From contig CP085835.1 of the NCBI GenBank assembly GCA_020809705.1, positions 2,480,001-2,544,000 of the forward strand: a DNA stretch of 64,000 nt, given 5' to 3'. Below, in pieces: positions 45,876 through 57,810 of this stretch (position 1 is the first letter of the stretch; each line of letters begins with the position of its first letter). The stretch is from Calonectria ilicicola. Taxonomy: Eukaryota > Ascomycota > Sordariomycetes > Hypocreales > Nectriaceae. The notes under the pieces were generated by a model. That model was given only the letters and a program-made list of their open reading frames with translations, did not search any database and was not told where the DNA came from. The position numbers and the translations under genes were made by a program.

Positions 45876-47947
45876 TGAAGATTACCAAACATGTTATTGA
45901 ACCAATTGCTGAACTCCATAAAATTATCTGAGCCGTGTATATCCAACTCCAGGTCTTCCGCAACCGGATGTGTGTTGAAAATATTGGTATTGTGGGAGAT
46001 ATCGAATGCTACTGCGTCTTCAGGGAGCTTCGCGCTGGTTGTGTCGAGAGAATTGAACAGACCAAGAACACGAGGAACAATGTCGACCAAATTACCTCGG
46101 GGCAATTCATCCAATAAAATGTTGATCAATGTTGCACCTCTCTGAGCCAGAATATCATTCTTTCTTTGGTCTAACCGCTTCATGGCTGCAAACAATGTTT
46201 CTTTATGCTGTTCTATTAGCGACCTTTCATCGTCTCTCAAATAATGTATTGCGAAGCACACAATGACGGCAGCCGTGATGCAAAATGCGGTGTGCGTCCA
46301 GATCGAGATGTCATCAGCCATGACCAACGCCTCGTGCTCACGGAGGATGGTTGATGCTGCTGCTGTACACGTTCGTCTCGTATGTTCATACAGCGGAGAG
46401 CAAAATGACCGGAATAAAAATGGCCTGTGTATCATGATGATTTTTTCGGCCGCCGTAATGGCTAGGCTTTTTCGAGCAATACTTAGCCATGGCAGGATTG
46501 ACTCTTTTTCTACATCTTGGCGAAGAAAAAATACCGGAAATTTTTTGACCGTTTCTCGCATCTGATGATCCATGTTTAAAACATGTTGGTACTGAGTGTC
46601 TAATGGCTTGGGGATACCTCCGTCGCTGAGACCATCGAGGAAACGTGGCATCAGCTTGGCGATTTCCAGGAGCGTAAGACCGTAGCTGCTAACTGTCGGA
46701 ATGTCGTTTAGCATGTCATTGAGATCCAAGTCATCGGAATTGAAGGGCGGTGGTGTGGAGACACGCCCAGGGAAAATCCTGTACGAATTGGTGAAGAAAA
46801 TGGCGAAATGATCTTGAATCATCATCTGGCATAACACCCTTTTTCTAACCTCGAGCTTGACTCGAGTTTCCCATGTGCTTTCATCAGTGACCGGCGTGGC
46901 GGAGATTTGATGTAGCCCAATTCTCTCTGCGATTCCAACGACTGAACTGAAAAGCATTGCATTGATCTGACTCTGCCCTAGAGGGTGGGCGACCTCGGTG
47001 GATATGATAATGGCTTGGACTGCATATAAAGATGCACTCTGGAGGAATTGACAGCTGTACAAGACATGCACCATACCGGTAAACAGTTCAAGTGCGGACG
47101 GTATTAGCTCGAGGTTAACGCTAACCTGCATCCGGGCCTTTTCACTCGACTGAATGGCAAATATTGTGGCACTCAGAACTGACAGATACAAGGCCAGCCA
47201 GATTTGATCGTTGCAACTTCCGGTTTGCCAAAAATGTTCGCATTCGGCTTCGAATGTCGGCGAATGCACACAATTATGGTGCCATGCCACATGATGTGAA
47301 TGAAAGCGAATTAAGCGTCTTGCTTCAGAAGATGGAATATATCGGGAAATGCCTTCGGACAGAGGTAAGGCGCCCCAGAAAGGCGATTCCATCTGGAGGC
47401 TTCCGGTGAGATTGCAAGAACAAGATGTATGAGGAAAGCAATTGCCAGAAGTCCGGCCCCAAGCAATATGTTCCAAGGTTGTAAGGAGAGACGGATCATA
47501 GGATTGGTGAGTTGGCTCGTTCGGATGTTGCAGAGAATTGATCTCTTGTGAGGATGATGCACCATGGTTATCCAGCAATTCGTCGCCAAATTCGAGCTGA
47601 GCTATCCTTCTCTTCATTTTGGTGATGGTTGATTGAACGTTTCCACTAACTGGTGTCGCCTCCAGATCCTGAATGACTGATTGTAGAAAGCGAACTTCGG
47701 CTGCATTTTGTACCATGTTATGCTTGATCTTCACAATTTCTCGTGCGCATTGCAGGCCATAGCGTTGACATCTTGAGCAGGGCTGCTGCTTATCGCATTT
47801 TACTTTTCTTTTGGTGCATTCTAGGCAATATTAGTAACTGGGAGCTTTTCGGGATCAATGGTTGGGAGTGCCTTGACAAGCGAGTGGTCGACGTTGCGAC
47901 GTTCGAATTCTATTTGAGGCATGATTTGGAGTGGAGTTGGACGACAT
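45872..47947 (-). CDS. Zn2Cys6 transcription factor with fungal-specific domain; apparent GC-AG first intron
   Basis: Two exons (47947-47872, 47820-45872) give 674 residues. The cluster spans the join: RRPLACQ on exon one and ECTKRKVKCDKQQPCSRCQRYGLQC on exon two give the six cysteines in the standard spacing. The 51-nt intron has a TACTAAT branch point and a CCTAG acceptor, but starts GCACTC instead of GT; no GT donor nearby preserves the cluster. After the cluster comes a basic, coiled-coil-like linker, then the fungal-specific transcription factor domain, including HSPTFEAECEHFW and a stretch ending in ERIGLHQISATP. It lies tail to tail with the second dioxygenase and may regulate the pair. 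The target pathway is inference. Confidence 0.87.
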
Positions 47948-49172
47948 ACTGACATTGATCAGCTATGTCCCAATAATTTTAGTGAGAAATAGCCAGAAGA
48001 GTGGCCCCTGTCAGGCGCCGGGGTGGGTTTTCACAACCTCTACTTGGAATTGGGCGGTATTTTATGGCAAAATGATGCTTACTGATAAGCCGCGGAATTT
48101 GATGATTTGCCATTTGGTCCCACTCCTGGTGCAGTCCTTGCCAAAGGGCAATGCCCCGCCTGCAGCGTAGCAGATGTACGGAATAAAGGAGAATATTGAG
48201 AGGAGGCCTATAATTTAGTATAGCAGTTACTATCTCGTACTAGGTAGGCTTACGTTTCACGCTAGTTCTATGAATAGAGAAATCATCGGATCTTTTATCT
48301 GTGACTAGTGGCAGGGGGAAAACACGTCTTGAAGCTTTGTGGCGACCCTAAAAGGGCTGGAATTGTGCTGATCCAACATCATTCTGGGTTGATTAGTCAG
48401 GTGAGCACACTAGCAGACGCGTTGCAAGATCCAACACCAACTTGAGAGACACTTCACAAAGGATACGGCAACAAATAACGATTAGAATTGCTGATAGGAA
48501 CAAGCAATTGAGAGAGCTTTCGTTTATTTCCAAGAGCTGTGCGCGTGAAAAGCATGATATCGAAGTCAACTACCCTGGAGTGTGTGGTCTCTCATGTTCA
48601 TGTTTTGCTTTGTTTTCTGTTTCCTCACAACGCGACCCAGCTGAGATCAGCGTGGGGATTGGTGGCGTTGATCAAGGGGTGCTGATTTCGCTAAAAAAAT
48701 GTGGCGATGCGCTAAACATGGCGATTGCTTCAGTGAGCTGCATCAATTATCGCCTTGGGAAAAATGATTGAAGAGATAATAAATGGTCGATTTAGAGAGG
48801 GATTTAAGAAAATTAAGATTGTCATTTAGCTGCTTGTTGTTTTATCGTGACTTCATGGCCAGGGGAACTTAGTGCGCCATTTCAGCCTAATACTGAACGC
48901 CTCCAGTGGAGTTATTGTGCGAAGCACGCAATGGGAATGGTTCGCTGGCTAGTCTGACACGCTATCGAAAGCGTGCCGCTCAGCACTTACTGGTGCTAGT
49001 TAGCACGCTCGTATTCCCCCTGGTTGCCGTCCACGTGACATTTATAATAGGCCCAACTGTCCCCTGCCTAACTTGTTCACGTGCTGACGTTGTCGAGAGC
49101 CAACATATTGCTTCGCGTCCGGAGCCATTGGCTACTTTCCCCAGAGACTCAGGCTCGAGCTTCACTTCCAAA
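47948..49172. other. Intergenic, 1.2 kb
   Basis: Divergent promoter of the Zn2Cys6 gene and the ankyrin gene. A plus-strand frame upstream of the ankyrin ATG is open from 48906 but has no ATG, so it is leader. No gene is seen. Confidence 0.4.
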
Positions 49173-52100
49173 ATGGGATCCAAGGGCTTCCACCAACAGT
49201 TGCGTTCCCTTATTGGGGACAAGAAAGCTGTAGCAGCCCTTGACTTGGTGAGGAAGAACAAGAAAAACCTTTCGATCACGTCACCAGACGGTTGGACTGT
49301 GATACAGACGCTTATAGACGCGACAGAAAACGAAGACGATGAAATTGACAACATTATCAGCCACGCAATAGATTTCATGGATGAAAAGTCTTTGAACGAA
49401 CCTGGTAATCTGGGCCAAACTGCGCTGTACACAGCTGCCATCAGAACAAGACAAAACACCATAAAAAAACTGCTCTCTAGACATGCGGATGCCACAATTA
49501 AAGAGAAAAAAGAGCAAAAGACTCCCCTTCATGGTGCTTGTCTAGTGGGCGATCTCGATATTGTGAAGATTCTTGTTGCTCATGATGAGAAGCTGACCCG
49601 CATCCAAGACCGTCAAGGGTTGACGCCCCTTGATATTGCATGCTGGAAAGGTCATACGGATGTCGTCAAATTCCTACTGGCTGAAGATCCTGAAGTCTTA
49701 CACATGACAGATAATAATGGGATGTCCCCGTTATACACAGCCACTGATCATGGCCGTATAGAGGTCGTTGAGATACTAGTCAAAAAGGCAGATATCTTTG
49801 AAAAGACCAAGGACGATGGTACTACTGCTTTGGATCGTGCCTGTGAATTGGGACACAAAGAAATTGCGGTGTTGCTGGTTGACAATGGAGCTCAAATAGA
49901 GTGCAGAGATGAACTTGGGTGCACCCCGCTATACACAGCTTGTGCGTATGGACATCTGGATATCGTGAACTTTCTACTTGAAAAGGGCGCCAGAAGTAAT
50001 GTTTTAACAAACGAAAACAAGACTTGCTTAGGGCAAGCCAGTCTGAATGGGGAACCTCTTGTTGTCCGACGTCTCTTAGAACTCGACGCTATTCGAGACT
50101 TGATTGACCAGCCTGACAAAGCAGGAGCAACACCTTTAGTTATGGCCTGTAGGTTCGGGCATACCGAGGTTGTTTCACTGCTACTGGAAGCTGGTGCAGA
50201 CCCTATGAGAGTTGGTGACGACAACGGCTCCTCGCCTCTTATGGAGGCAAGCAAATGGAGATATTTCCCAATAGTAAAGTTGCTTTTGGAAAACAGGGAT
50301 GCGGGACCAAAACATGATCAAATGAAAATTTTAAAGCAAGTAAACACAGAGGATCAAGGCTTCTCTGCCTTGCAATATGCTTGCTATCATGGGCACCTGA
50401 AAATGGTGAAGCTGCTTCTTCAGTACGGCGCAGATATCAATGAGGTTGATGAACTGGGCCGTACAACTTTACACAACGCATGTCGCCAAGGATATAAGGA
50501 TATTGTCGAGTTTCTTTCAACCAAAGTGGAGGATATCAACAGACCTGACAATATAGGCTGGACTGCTCTGCATTATGCTAGCTGGAACAGAGTCGACGAG
50601 GACAATTTGGCTAAGGTCGACCAGCTGGGTACCGAATCTTTCCTAGAAAGCGAAGAATTGATTCCTGTTGCGGGGAAACATGCTGAGATTCTTCAGTGTC
50701 TGCTGAAAGCTGGGGCTCAAATGGCACTGACTACGCAAAGCAAGTCAACCGCATTCCATCTGGCGTCTGAGCAGGGCCACCAATCCAGAATTGGCGTCCT
50801 TTTAGGGCATCTACAACAAACGGAAGAAATTCTTCGCTTAACGGACGTTGGTGACAAGACTGCACTCTGTCTCGCAATGGAAGAAAAGAACGGCCATATT
50901 GTTCGTCAACTTCTGGACAATATGGCAGTCGCAGACTTTGGCCGCATAGAAAACAAAGAGTCTCTAATGACGTGGCTGGCAAAGAGACCAGAGACTCATG
51001 AATTGGCCCGACTATTGCTGTCAAAGGACCATAATGAAACGGATCGTCTACCAAGTCATGCCCACACTTGGGGCGCTCTGGAATGGGCCGCCTACAGGGG
51101 TTACCCGGGGCTGGTATGGTGGCTTCTTTTCACTAGCGACCCAGGCCCTGAGCGCGATCGAAGGATCAAAACAGCCGAAAGAATTGCAAATAGTTTTGTG
51201 ATTCGGGGAAGAGAGAAGGGGCGTGCTGCAAACACCAAAAGAGTCGAACCTGATTCCAAAGACAACCGACAAGACCGGCTTGACAATGCAGAGGGAAAGC
51301 CTGATTCCAAGGATACGGATGAAGAAAACAGCCACGTGCAGATCTTGATGATTCTGCGCAATCCGCCTATGACGCAAACCGTCGGTCAGAGACAGCGCCT
51401 CACACAATCATCTGATAAGCCAATCTATCTACCTCACTCTCTGGATCTCATCAATCACTACACAGCCAATGTGGTTGATTACTATAGATTCAAGGACCGC
51501 TCTGGCTTTTTGCGACGGTCTGCTACCATAAAGGATGTTATTTATGGCCAAGGACCTGCACAAATCATGGACGAAGCACGAGAAACGACTCACAAGTTGG
51601 ACTCTCGATATGGACCACGAGACGGAACTGCGACTTATGCCTGGAATGAAGAAGATGTTAGCGTGCGGTGGATTCACTTGCCAGCAAATAATGTAAGTTT
51701 TCATCTCATATTCCGCTCTGAGGATGAACTTGAACTGACAGACTCTAGATGAAATGGATGAGCGTAAGTAATCCACCGTGACAATTGAGCCACGGAACAC
51801 AAGATGGAACTCAGAACTGAACTGAACTCTTAGGATCTTGCGTTAGCCGTTTCTGCAAACTCTGATATAAACGGTAGCGGTCTGGTGTGGCTGGACCGAA
51901 GCTGGGATCAGGTTGTTGGTAAGAGCCTTTCTTCACGCTTCATGAAGCCGAAATGCGTGTATCGAACGCAAGAAAATTATGATGGTGAGGAGGAGGACAT
52001 CGATGAAGATGAGCAGCCTGATGAAATCATTGACGAAGTTGATGAGATCGTCGAGGACGACGATGAAGAGAATGGCGACGCTGGTGATGCAGTTGTTGAA

Positions 52101-53875
52101 GACAATGATGGCCCAGTAAGTCCCCATCACATCGTATACAAACTGGTGTAACGGAGATCTGACACCCAATTGCAGACGCAAGCAGCAATCTATGTAAGTA
52201 CTGGATGCTCAGAACTCTAATGTATGGCGCCTACTAACTTCACAGATGCCATATCTCACAGTTGCAAAGCATAGCAGGGATTCTGATGACTTTGCACCAG
52301 AATACGAAGATTTGCTACAAGATTATAGTGACGATGTTATCCAAGGATCACGCACCCTTGACGAGTTCTTTTATCATTCTTGCGCAGATGACAACCTTCG
52401 TAACGATATTGTCCGTCGAAACGGGGACCAAGTGTTGAGCAAGAACATTCACGGGGCTGTCTCAAAACTTGACTCGTGGGCTCTGCTAAACGTGGATCAA
52501 GTTTGGATTTGGGTTATTGACAACAGTGAGCCTCATTCTAGCATCAAATGTAACGCCCAAGTACTAAGAGTTTACCAGAAACAATTATCACATCTACAAC
52601 ACACAGACGAGATGATGTTCAGGACCCTCTACTTACGGCAGTCTTGGAGAAGATGAACCATTCCAACGAAGGCAGCTCGGGAAATCGAGGCCCAGAGAAC
52701 ACCTTTGAGATGAGCCGACTCATTGTCGACACGTGTGTTGGCTTCTTCGACCAAGAAGTACAGATGAGCATCGAGACCAAGAAGAGATTTCCAACTACTT
52801 CCTGGAGAGGCTCAGTTCAGGACGTGTTCACCAGCGCTTTAGCCCAAGCTGTTCGTTTATCTATTCTGTTGGCCATTTGATGGTTATTCGAAGCTAATAT
52901 TCTTAGGCCATGAGAGAAGCGTCGCTGTATGAGCAATTCGCATCCAATGAGGGTTCTAACCGGCCTGAAAAGATGCAGAGCCTTGGGTCTAGCCAAAAGA
53001 GAACAGAGGTTCTAGAAGCCGCAAATCTTTTCCGCGAAATCAAGGATATTCGCGACGAATTGAAGATGCTGAGAACTATTGCAGAGTATCAAATGGGGGT
53101 ACAAAAAGATGCTCCTGACATGTCCTCATCAAGTGCGTTATCATCTGAGACTATTGTCAATGATCTGAAAGAAATGGACAAATCTGCTTCAAGAATAGAA
53201 AACGCGGTATGCATGCAGAGAAAGCCATTAGGCCTTTGCTAATAATGCATTTAGGTGAACACAACGTTGAGCTTGGAACAAAACGAGATTTCCATTGCAC
53301 AAGCTCAAGAAGCAGCTAACCAGGGACGGACTCTCATGCTATTCACCGTTGTTACCATTCTATTTGTAGGTTAAGAGTGGTCTAACATTTTGATGCTGGT
53401 ACTGATTATTTTTATGTCAGCTTCCGATGTCCTTTTTCACATCCCTCTTTGCTCTTGACGTTGCCTCATTCCAGCAAACTCCGACGTGGGCATTCTTGGT
53501 TTTATGTAAGTGTCATTCCGTTGGGTCGGCTTTGGCATTGATGAATGAGTGATGCTGACCTAGTTCCAAGTTTGCGTTTCTTTGGCCATATTTATACCCT
53601 TGGCGATGTATGCCATCTTTTCGGATACAGTGGAAGCCTATTATTACGGCATCTTGGCCATTTTTAACCGCGCCAAGAATCCCAAGACTAGTCAACGAGA
53701 TACAATGAAGTGGAAGCCAGTTACACGACGTGGGACATTTCGGTCAACTGAAGGTACTACTCGGAGATTCTCGAATGCTAGTATCGATGCAGCGGGCGAG
53801 AATGCGCACGAAAAACTGACGCGGCGGCGCCGAGTGAAGACATTCTACGACGAGGAGTCTCTCGGTAAAGCTTAA
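49173..53875 (+). CDS. Ankyrin-repeat protein with a C-terminal CorA-like membrane domain
   Basis: Ten exons (49173-51692, 51749-51763, 51834-52115, 52176-52193, 52246-52525, 52579-52850, 52907-53206, 53255-53365, 53421-53505, 53571-53875) give 1395 residues. Exon one encodes about a dozen ankyrin repeats (TPLHGACLVGDLDIVKILV and similar). Then come the RWIHLPANNMKWM region, an acidic insert (residues about 895-940), the RTLDEFFY and VDQVWIWVIDNKTIIT stretches, a long helix region, and two C-terminal membrane helices (TLMLFTVVTILFLPMSFFTS and AFLVLFCVSLAIFIPLAMYA). This tail is the CorA-like Mg2+-transporter architecture of many fungal fusions, but the Gly-Met-Asn loop signature is replaced by FALDV. 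Exons two and four are micro-exons of 15 and 18 nt. Role unknown; incompatibility or signalling roles are speculative. Confidence 0.88.
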
Positions 53876-54362
53876 CACGTATAGTGTACTTGGATAAATG
53901 CATTTTATGGGGTGAAGCGAGAACCTGTTTACACACTAAGCTACCCAGGCATTGTGCTGTTCATATAGCTTTGTTATAACCAATTTTAAGTTCTCAAATT
54001 CAAGCATCATAACTCATCTCATAAAATTCAGATAAATACATATGAAAAGTCCGTGTGATTCCATATCATCTTTTACTCCAAAGTGCACATGGGGAACCCA
54101 AGGTGGTGGCCCGGCCCCATTCACTCAACCATGTTTCACTGGCTACCGACATCAGCCATGCCAGTGTTATTCTCTTACCCAGTACTCCTTTTACCCTAAG
54201 GAGAAAGCTCCCCCTCCAGATTGCACCGAATACCTGTTCCCAATATTTTGTTCCTGTAGCCAAGAATCCCTGAGTCGCCGGCTCGCTTTCATGAACTGCC
54301 CAGCACACTGAAAAATCTATCATACCACGGCCCCTCAACTATTCGTCAACCGCCCATAAATA
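53876..54362. other. Convergent 3' region
   Basis: 487 bp between the ankyrin and RING gene stops. No gene is seen. Confidence 0.4.
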
Positions 54363-55787
54363 TTAATCATAATATACTCTGATAGCCTGCCCCATTGGCT
54401 TTCTGCATACAGGACATGGGCTTTGCCACGAGCTGCGATGCTGGGATTGCCAAGAATCGATGCACACGTCGCAAAATTGGTGTCCGCACTTAGTCACGGA
54501 ATTGACATCGCGTTCATAGCACATTGAACATTCTCGTTGCGATTCTTTCAACTTTATGGTATCTTTTGCCGCGTTGAGTTCCGACTCCAAGTCCGCCATC
54601 TTTGCTGACATGGCGATCAATTCTTCCTGAAGTGTGGGTGGTCCAAATACAGGCCATTTCAAACGGGCCTTGGCCATGCGCTCAACTTGTGAAACGGGAA
54701 CGAGAACTTTTCGACCTCCCAAATTTTCCCGTCTCTGCTCTGAATTGGATCTGGGTCGTGTTGTGGGATCAGGTGTATGTGATGTTGCGGTTGTGTCGTC
54801 CAATGAAAGATTTCGTATCATGACGTCCAAGTCGTCTGCCCCAGTATCCGCCGGCATACTCGTATCCACGCTGGGATTTTGCAAGCTTGGGCTGGCTGGA
54901 ATAACATTGGTTGGAACTTGGTTGTTTGGAACCTGGTTGTTTGGAGCCCGGAAGGTTGAAACCTGGACGGTTGGAGCCCGGACGATTGGAACCCGGTTGT
55001 TTGGAGCCTGGACGTCTGGAACTTGGTTGATTGAAACCCGGACGGTTGGAAACTGGACATTTGGAATCTGGATGTTTGGGATCTGGACGTTCGAGATCTG
55101 GTTGTTCGGGATCTGGAAGGTTGAAATCTGGCCGTTTGGAACCTGGAAGCTCACCTGGAAGCTTGGAACCTGGACATTTGGAGCCGGAACGGTCGGGACA
55201 AGAAACGTGGAACTAAAACTAGCTGTGCTCCTGGGAGGCTCCGGTATATTCTGAAGTATGCTAGATTGGGGATGCTGCAAAACTGCATTGGGCAACGCGA
55301 TAGATGTGCTACTGGCATGGCCTACTTGTTGGATGCGTAGCGTACCATTAATTGTGAGCTGTGGCGGTTCCTGTTGCCTCTGTTCCTCAATTTGTAATTG
55401 CGTGCGAGTGAGTGATTCCGCCATGGTGGACTGCAAAGATGGTCGCTCTCCATATCCGTAAGGAAGAAGCTGTCCCTCTGCCATGAGGTGACGTAAATTG
55501 TGGCGCAGGTGCTGGTAGAGGGATGTGATATTGTTAAACTCGCGATCGCATTCTTCGCAGAACAAGAATTCCTTGTTGGCAGACGGATCCCACCTCACAA
55601 AACGGTGCAGCATATGATGGAGAGGCGCTACGCGTTGGTGGTGAACCAGATCAACTTCAGTCCGAAAGGCACGGCCGCAGATGCGTGAGCACTTGTAAGT
55701 AAGATGGCCGTACTCTTCCAGATCCATATGAAGCTGGAATGAGTGGTCAGTGTCAAAATGACGCCCACAAGTACAACGAATGGGCAT
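54363..55787 (-). CDS. C2H2-like and RING finger protein with a five-residue repeat
   Basis: One exon gives 474 residues. The N-terminus has Cys/His pairs like degenerate C2H2 fingers (CTCGRHFDTDHSFQLHMDLEEYGH, written CTCGRHF...H; CSRICGRAF...HH; CEECDREF...H). Residues about 195-300 are a degenerate five-residue repeat, x-x-Q-V/I-P. The C-terminus, about 420-465, is a C3HC4 RING (CSMCYERDVNSVTKCGHQFC, then CVDSW-type and CPVCRKPM), implying E3 ubiquitin ligase activity. A coiled-coil-like helix (ELIAMSAKMADLESELNAAK) precedes the RING. There is no signal or membrane span. The combination of C2H2-like fingers with a RING and a P-rich repeat is not one I recognise as a named family. Confidence 0.8.
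   Translation of the reverse strand: MPIRCTCGRHFDTDHSFQLHMDLEEYGHLTYKCSRICGRAFRTEVDLVHHQRVAPLHHMLHRFVRWDPSANKEFLFCEECDREFNNITSLYQHLRHNLRHLMAEGQLLPYGYGERPSLQSTMAESLTRTQLQIEEQRQQEPPQLTINGTLRIQQVGHASSTSIALPNAVLQHPQSSILQNIPEPPRSTASFSSTFLVPTVPAPNVQVPSFQVSFQVPNGQISTFQIPNNQISNVQIPNIQIPNVQFPTVRVSINQVPDVQAPNNRVPIVRAPTVQVSTFRAPNNQVPNNQVPTNVIPASPSLQNPSVDTSMPADTGADDLDVMIRNLSLDDTTATSHTPDPTTRPRSNSEQRRENLGGRKVLVPVSQVERMAKARLKWPVFGPPTLQEELIAMSAKMADLESELNAAKDTIKLKESQRECSMCYERDVNSVTKCGHQFCDVCIDSWQSQHRSSWQSPCPVCRKPMGQAIRVYYD
54890..55212. repeat. Degenerate 15-nt tandem repeat coding for xxQ(V/I)P units
   Basis: About twenty imperfect 15-nt units (plus-strand forms such as TTGGAACCTGGNNG, TTTGGAATCTGG) inside the RING gene. 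All variants keep the frame, and many units differ at the third base, so selection on the protein is likely. Confidence 0.8.
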
Positions 55788-56362
55788 GGCTGAGGAGTGT
55801 TGTTGTCATCTCGACAAACGTGTTTTGTACAACCACGCTATTCTTGGAAATCCAGACATCACGTGATGCTCATAGAGTGCAGTTTAGGCAACCGTCAGCC
55901 AAGTTGTTTGCTACTAGCGACTGAAATTGAGAATCTCAATAGCCAAGCAATTGCATAAGGTTTCCTTAGAAACATTAGAGCTAAGATTTTACTCAATACA
56001 ATGCTGATCTAATCTATAATTCGTTGGTCACTAGTTAGAATGTAGAATTAAGGGCTTAGTGAAATAGCTCGTGTCAGCAGGTAGGATTAAGCATGGGAGA
56101 CTCGAATAAAGGAAGAATATGATATTCAGTAATAAGTTATTTTAATAAATTATAAACCGAGTCGAAAAAAATAGCTTGGGTTTGTTACTATGGTGCGACG
56201 CAGGCTCCCTGTTACATGTAGTGAATAACTTGACTTATTTCGCTCATTGTTAGCCTTGACAGGATGCTGCATCGAAGAGTGGGTAGAAGAGGAAATTAAA
56301 GAAATATATTATTTTTTTTCTTTGAATAAAACTAATTAGTTTGCCCTATTCCGTTTTCCATC
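55788..56362. other. Intergenic, AT-rich
   Basis: Promoter of the RING gene and 3' flank of the single-span gene. It is strongly AT-rich near 56110-56330, with homopolymer T runs. No gene is seen. Confidence 0.4.
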
Positions 56363-57190
56363 TCAGACCTGGCGGGCCCTTCGAGGCTCCATCACTTCAT
56401 ACACCGGCTGCGCATTGGGATATCGTCGAGGCCCTATTGCGTCCAGTGTTCTGATTATCTCAGCAATTTCAGTCATCTCTCTCTGCTCCTGTGGCGTGGG
56501 ATTGGTTGTGCGATTATTACGAATGTTTTGATCCCAAGTTCTAACTAAGCGATTGACCTCGGCGAGAATAGCATCGCTCTGCAATCTCATCTCGTTTAGC
56601 TTGGCCTCCGTGATCTGCCGCGAGCTAGACTTGGCCCACAGATCCAAGTCAATGCTGTACATTTTCCTGAGTAGATCCACAGCGGCTTCAACGTCGACTG
56701 CATCAACGCCATCACCGCCGAGAGTCTTCTCTGAGACCTCAGGAAAGGAATTTTCTCCATTGTAATAAAAGTTTTCCAGCTCCTTCTCGAAGGCTTTAGC
56801 TCTGATGAAGCTGTCGCCGTACGTTGTGAGTCCCGTACCGGTTGTTGTCTGGCTGTTATCATCTGCTGGCATGGCTGGGGCAGGCCTCAAGGGGCCAAAC
56901 ATCTTGTTCCAGTTACTCCAAAGCCATATAGCGGCCCACAAAAGAACTATACCGGACGCGATGCCGAGAGTAATTTTTTGCACACCACGAGAGCCAAGTT
57001 TGGACTCTCCAGCATGTTGGATGACAATGGAGTCAGATGGGACCGAAATAGAGTCGTTAAAAGCACCCGGAATGGCGACGAGGTTCGCAGGAAGGTAGCC
57101 GACACCCCATTCCACGGTGCTCAGGTTCATCAGGGCGACCCATTTTGTCGGGTTTTGCGTGCTGTAATTTTTGCCCTCCCAGGACTCCAT
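56363..57190 (-). CDS. Single-span membrane hypothetical protein
   Basis: One frame gives 275 residues. Residues about 1-65 lie before one strong helix (ITLGIASGIVLLWAAIWLW, about 73-92), followed by a soluble, acidic, helical tail with a C-terminal Arg-rich end (PRRARQV). There is no signal peptide, so it may be a type II or tail-type membrane protein, or a first exon may be missing upstream. I do not recognise a family. The start at 57190 (MESWEGK) is the first ATG of the frame. Confidence 0.55.
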   Translation of the reverse strand: MESWEGKNYSTQNPTKWVALMNLSTVEWGVGYLPANLVAIPGAFNDSISVPSDSIVIQHAGESKLGSRGVQKITLGIASGIVLLWAAIWLWSNWNKMFGPLRPAPAMPADDNSQTTTGTGLTTYGDSFIRAKAFEKELENFYYNGENSFPEVSEKTLGGDGVDAVDVEAAVDLLRKMYSIDLDLWAKSSSRQITEAKLNEMRLQSDAILAEVNRLVRTWDQNIRNNRTTNPTPQEQREMTEIAEIIRTLDAIGPRRYPNAQPVYEVMEPRRARQV

Positions 57191-57810
57191 TGAGAATTTG
57201 GTTTGTGCGGGTAGCGAATGACAAGTGGAAGCTCTGAAGATGGGAGCGTAAATCTGAACAGGGAGAAATTGGCGACAACCGAATCAATTACAACATTTGC
57301 ATGGTCTCAGGGCTTGCACTGGGGGCCTGTTACCTTGGAGGGAGCCTAGTTCAATCAATTTCTGGGGAACCGGCAGCGAAACGCTAGCGGTCGGGCGCCA
57401 CTCCGATAAAGGCGTCGTTATTGTTCAGGGCAGTCCTGCGGCTGAGCTGCAAGGCGCCGCCGCTACTGCAGCGTGGCACCCGAGAACTAAGGGTTGCATT
57501 GGGCTTAAGCCTGGACCTCTGCCACGTCTGTGGCTTTTTGGCCCTGGAAATGTAGAGGTGGACAAGGCAGAAACTAGGGCAATATTCGCTCAAGCGCTCC
57601 CCTGCAACCGCTGAATGCACCTGGAGTAGGCGCTGGCACATCGGATGAACCATCATTGGTTGAACCCACGCAACTCTCCACCCAAGCTAGTTCAGGTCTC
57701 ACAGCCACATCAGACTCCTCACATGAGTACGGCAGGATACAAGCTTGTACATTGCAAAGGTATACTTCAATAGTGCTACATATGTGCTACCCCAGGCTCC
57801 ATTTGGTTAA
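57191..57810. other. Intergenic, 0.6 kb
   Basis: Promoter of the single-span gene and 3' flank of the Hsp70-like gene. A plus-strand frame at 57297-57614 has no domain. No gene is seen. Confidence 0.4.

Noticed and set aside
48906..49172. N-terminal extension of the ankyrin protein
   Set aside because: The open stretch lacks an ATG; 49173 is the first, in a good context.
54634..55254. Plus-strand frame with Trp-rich repeats
   Set aside because: Antisense shadow of the 15-nt repeat in the RING gene.
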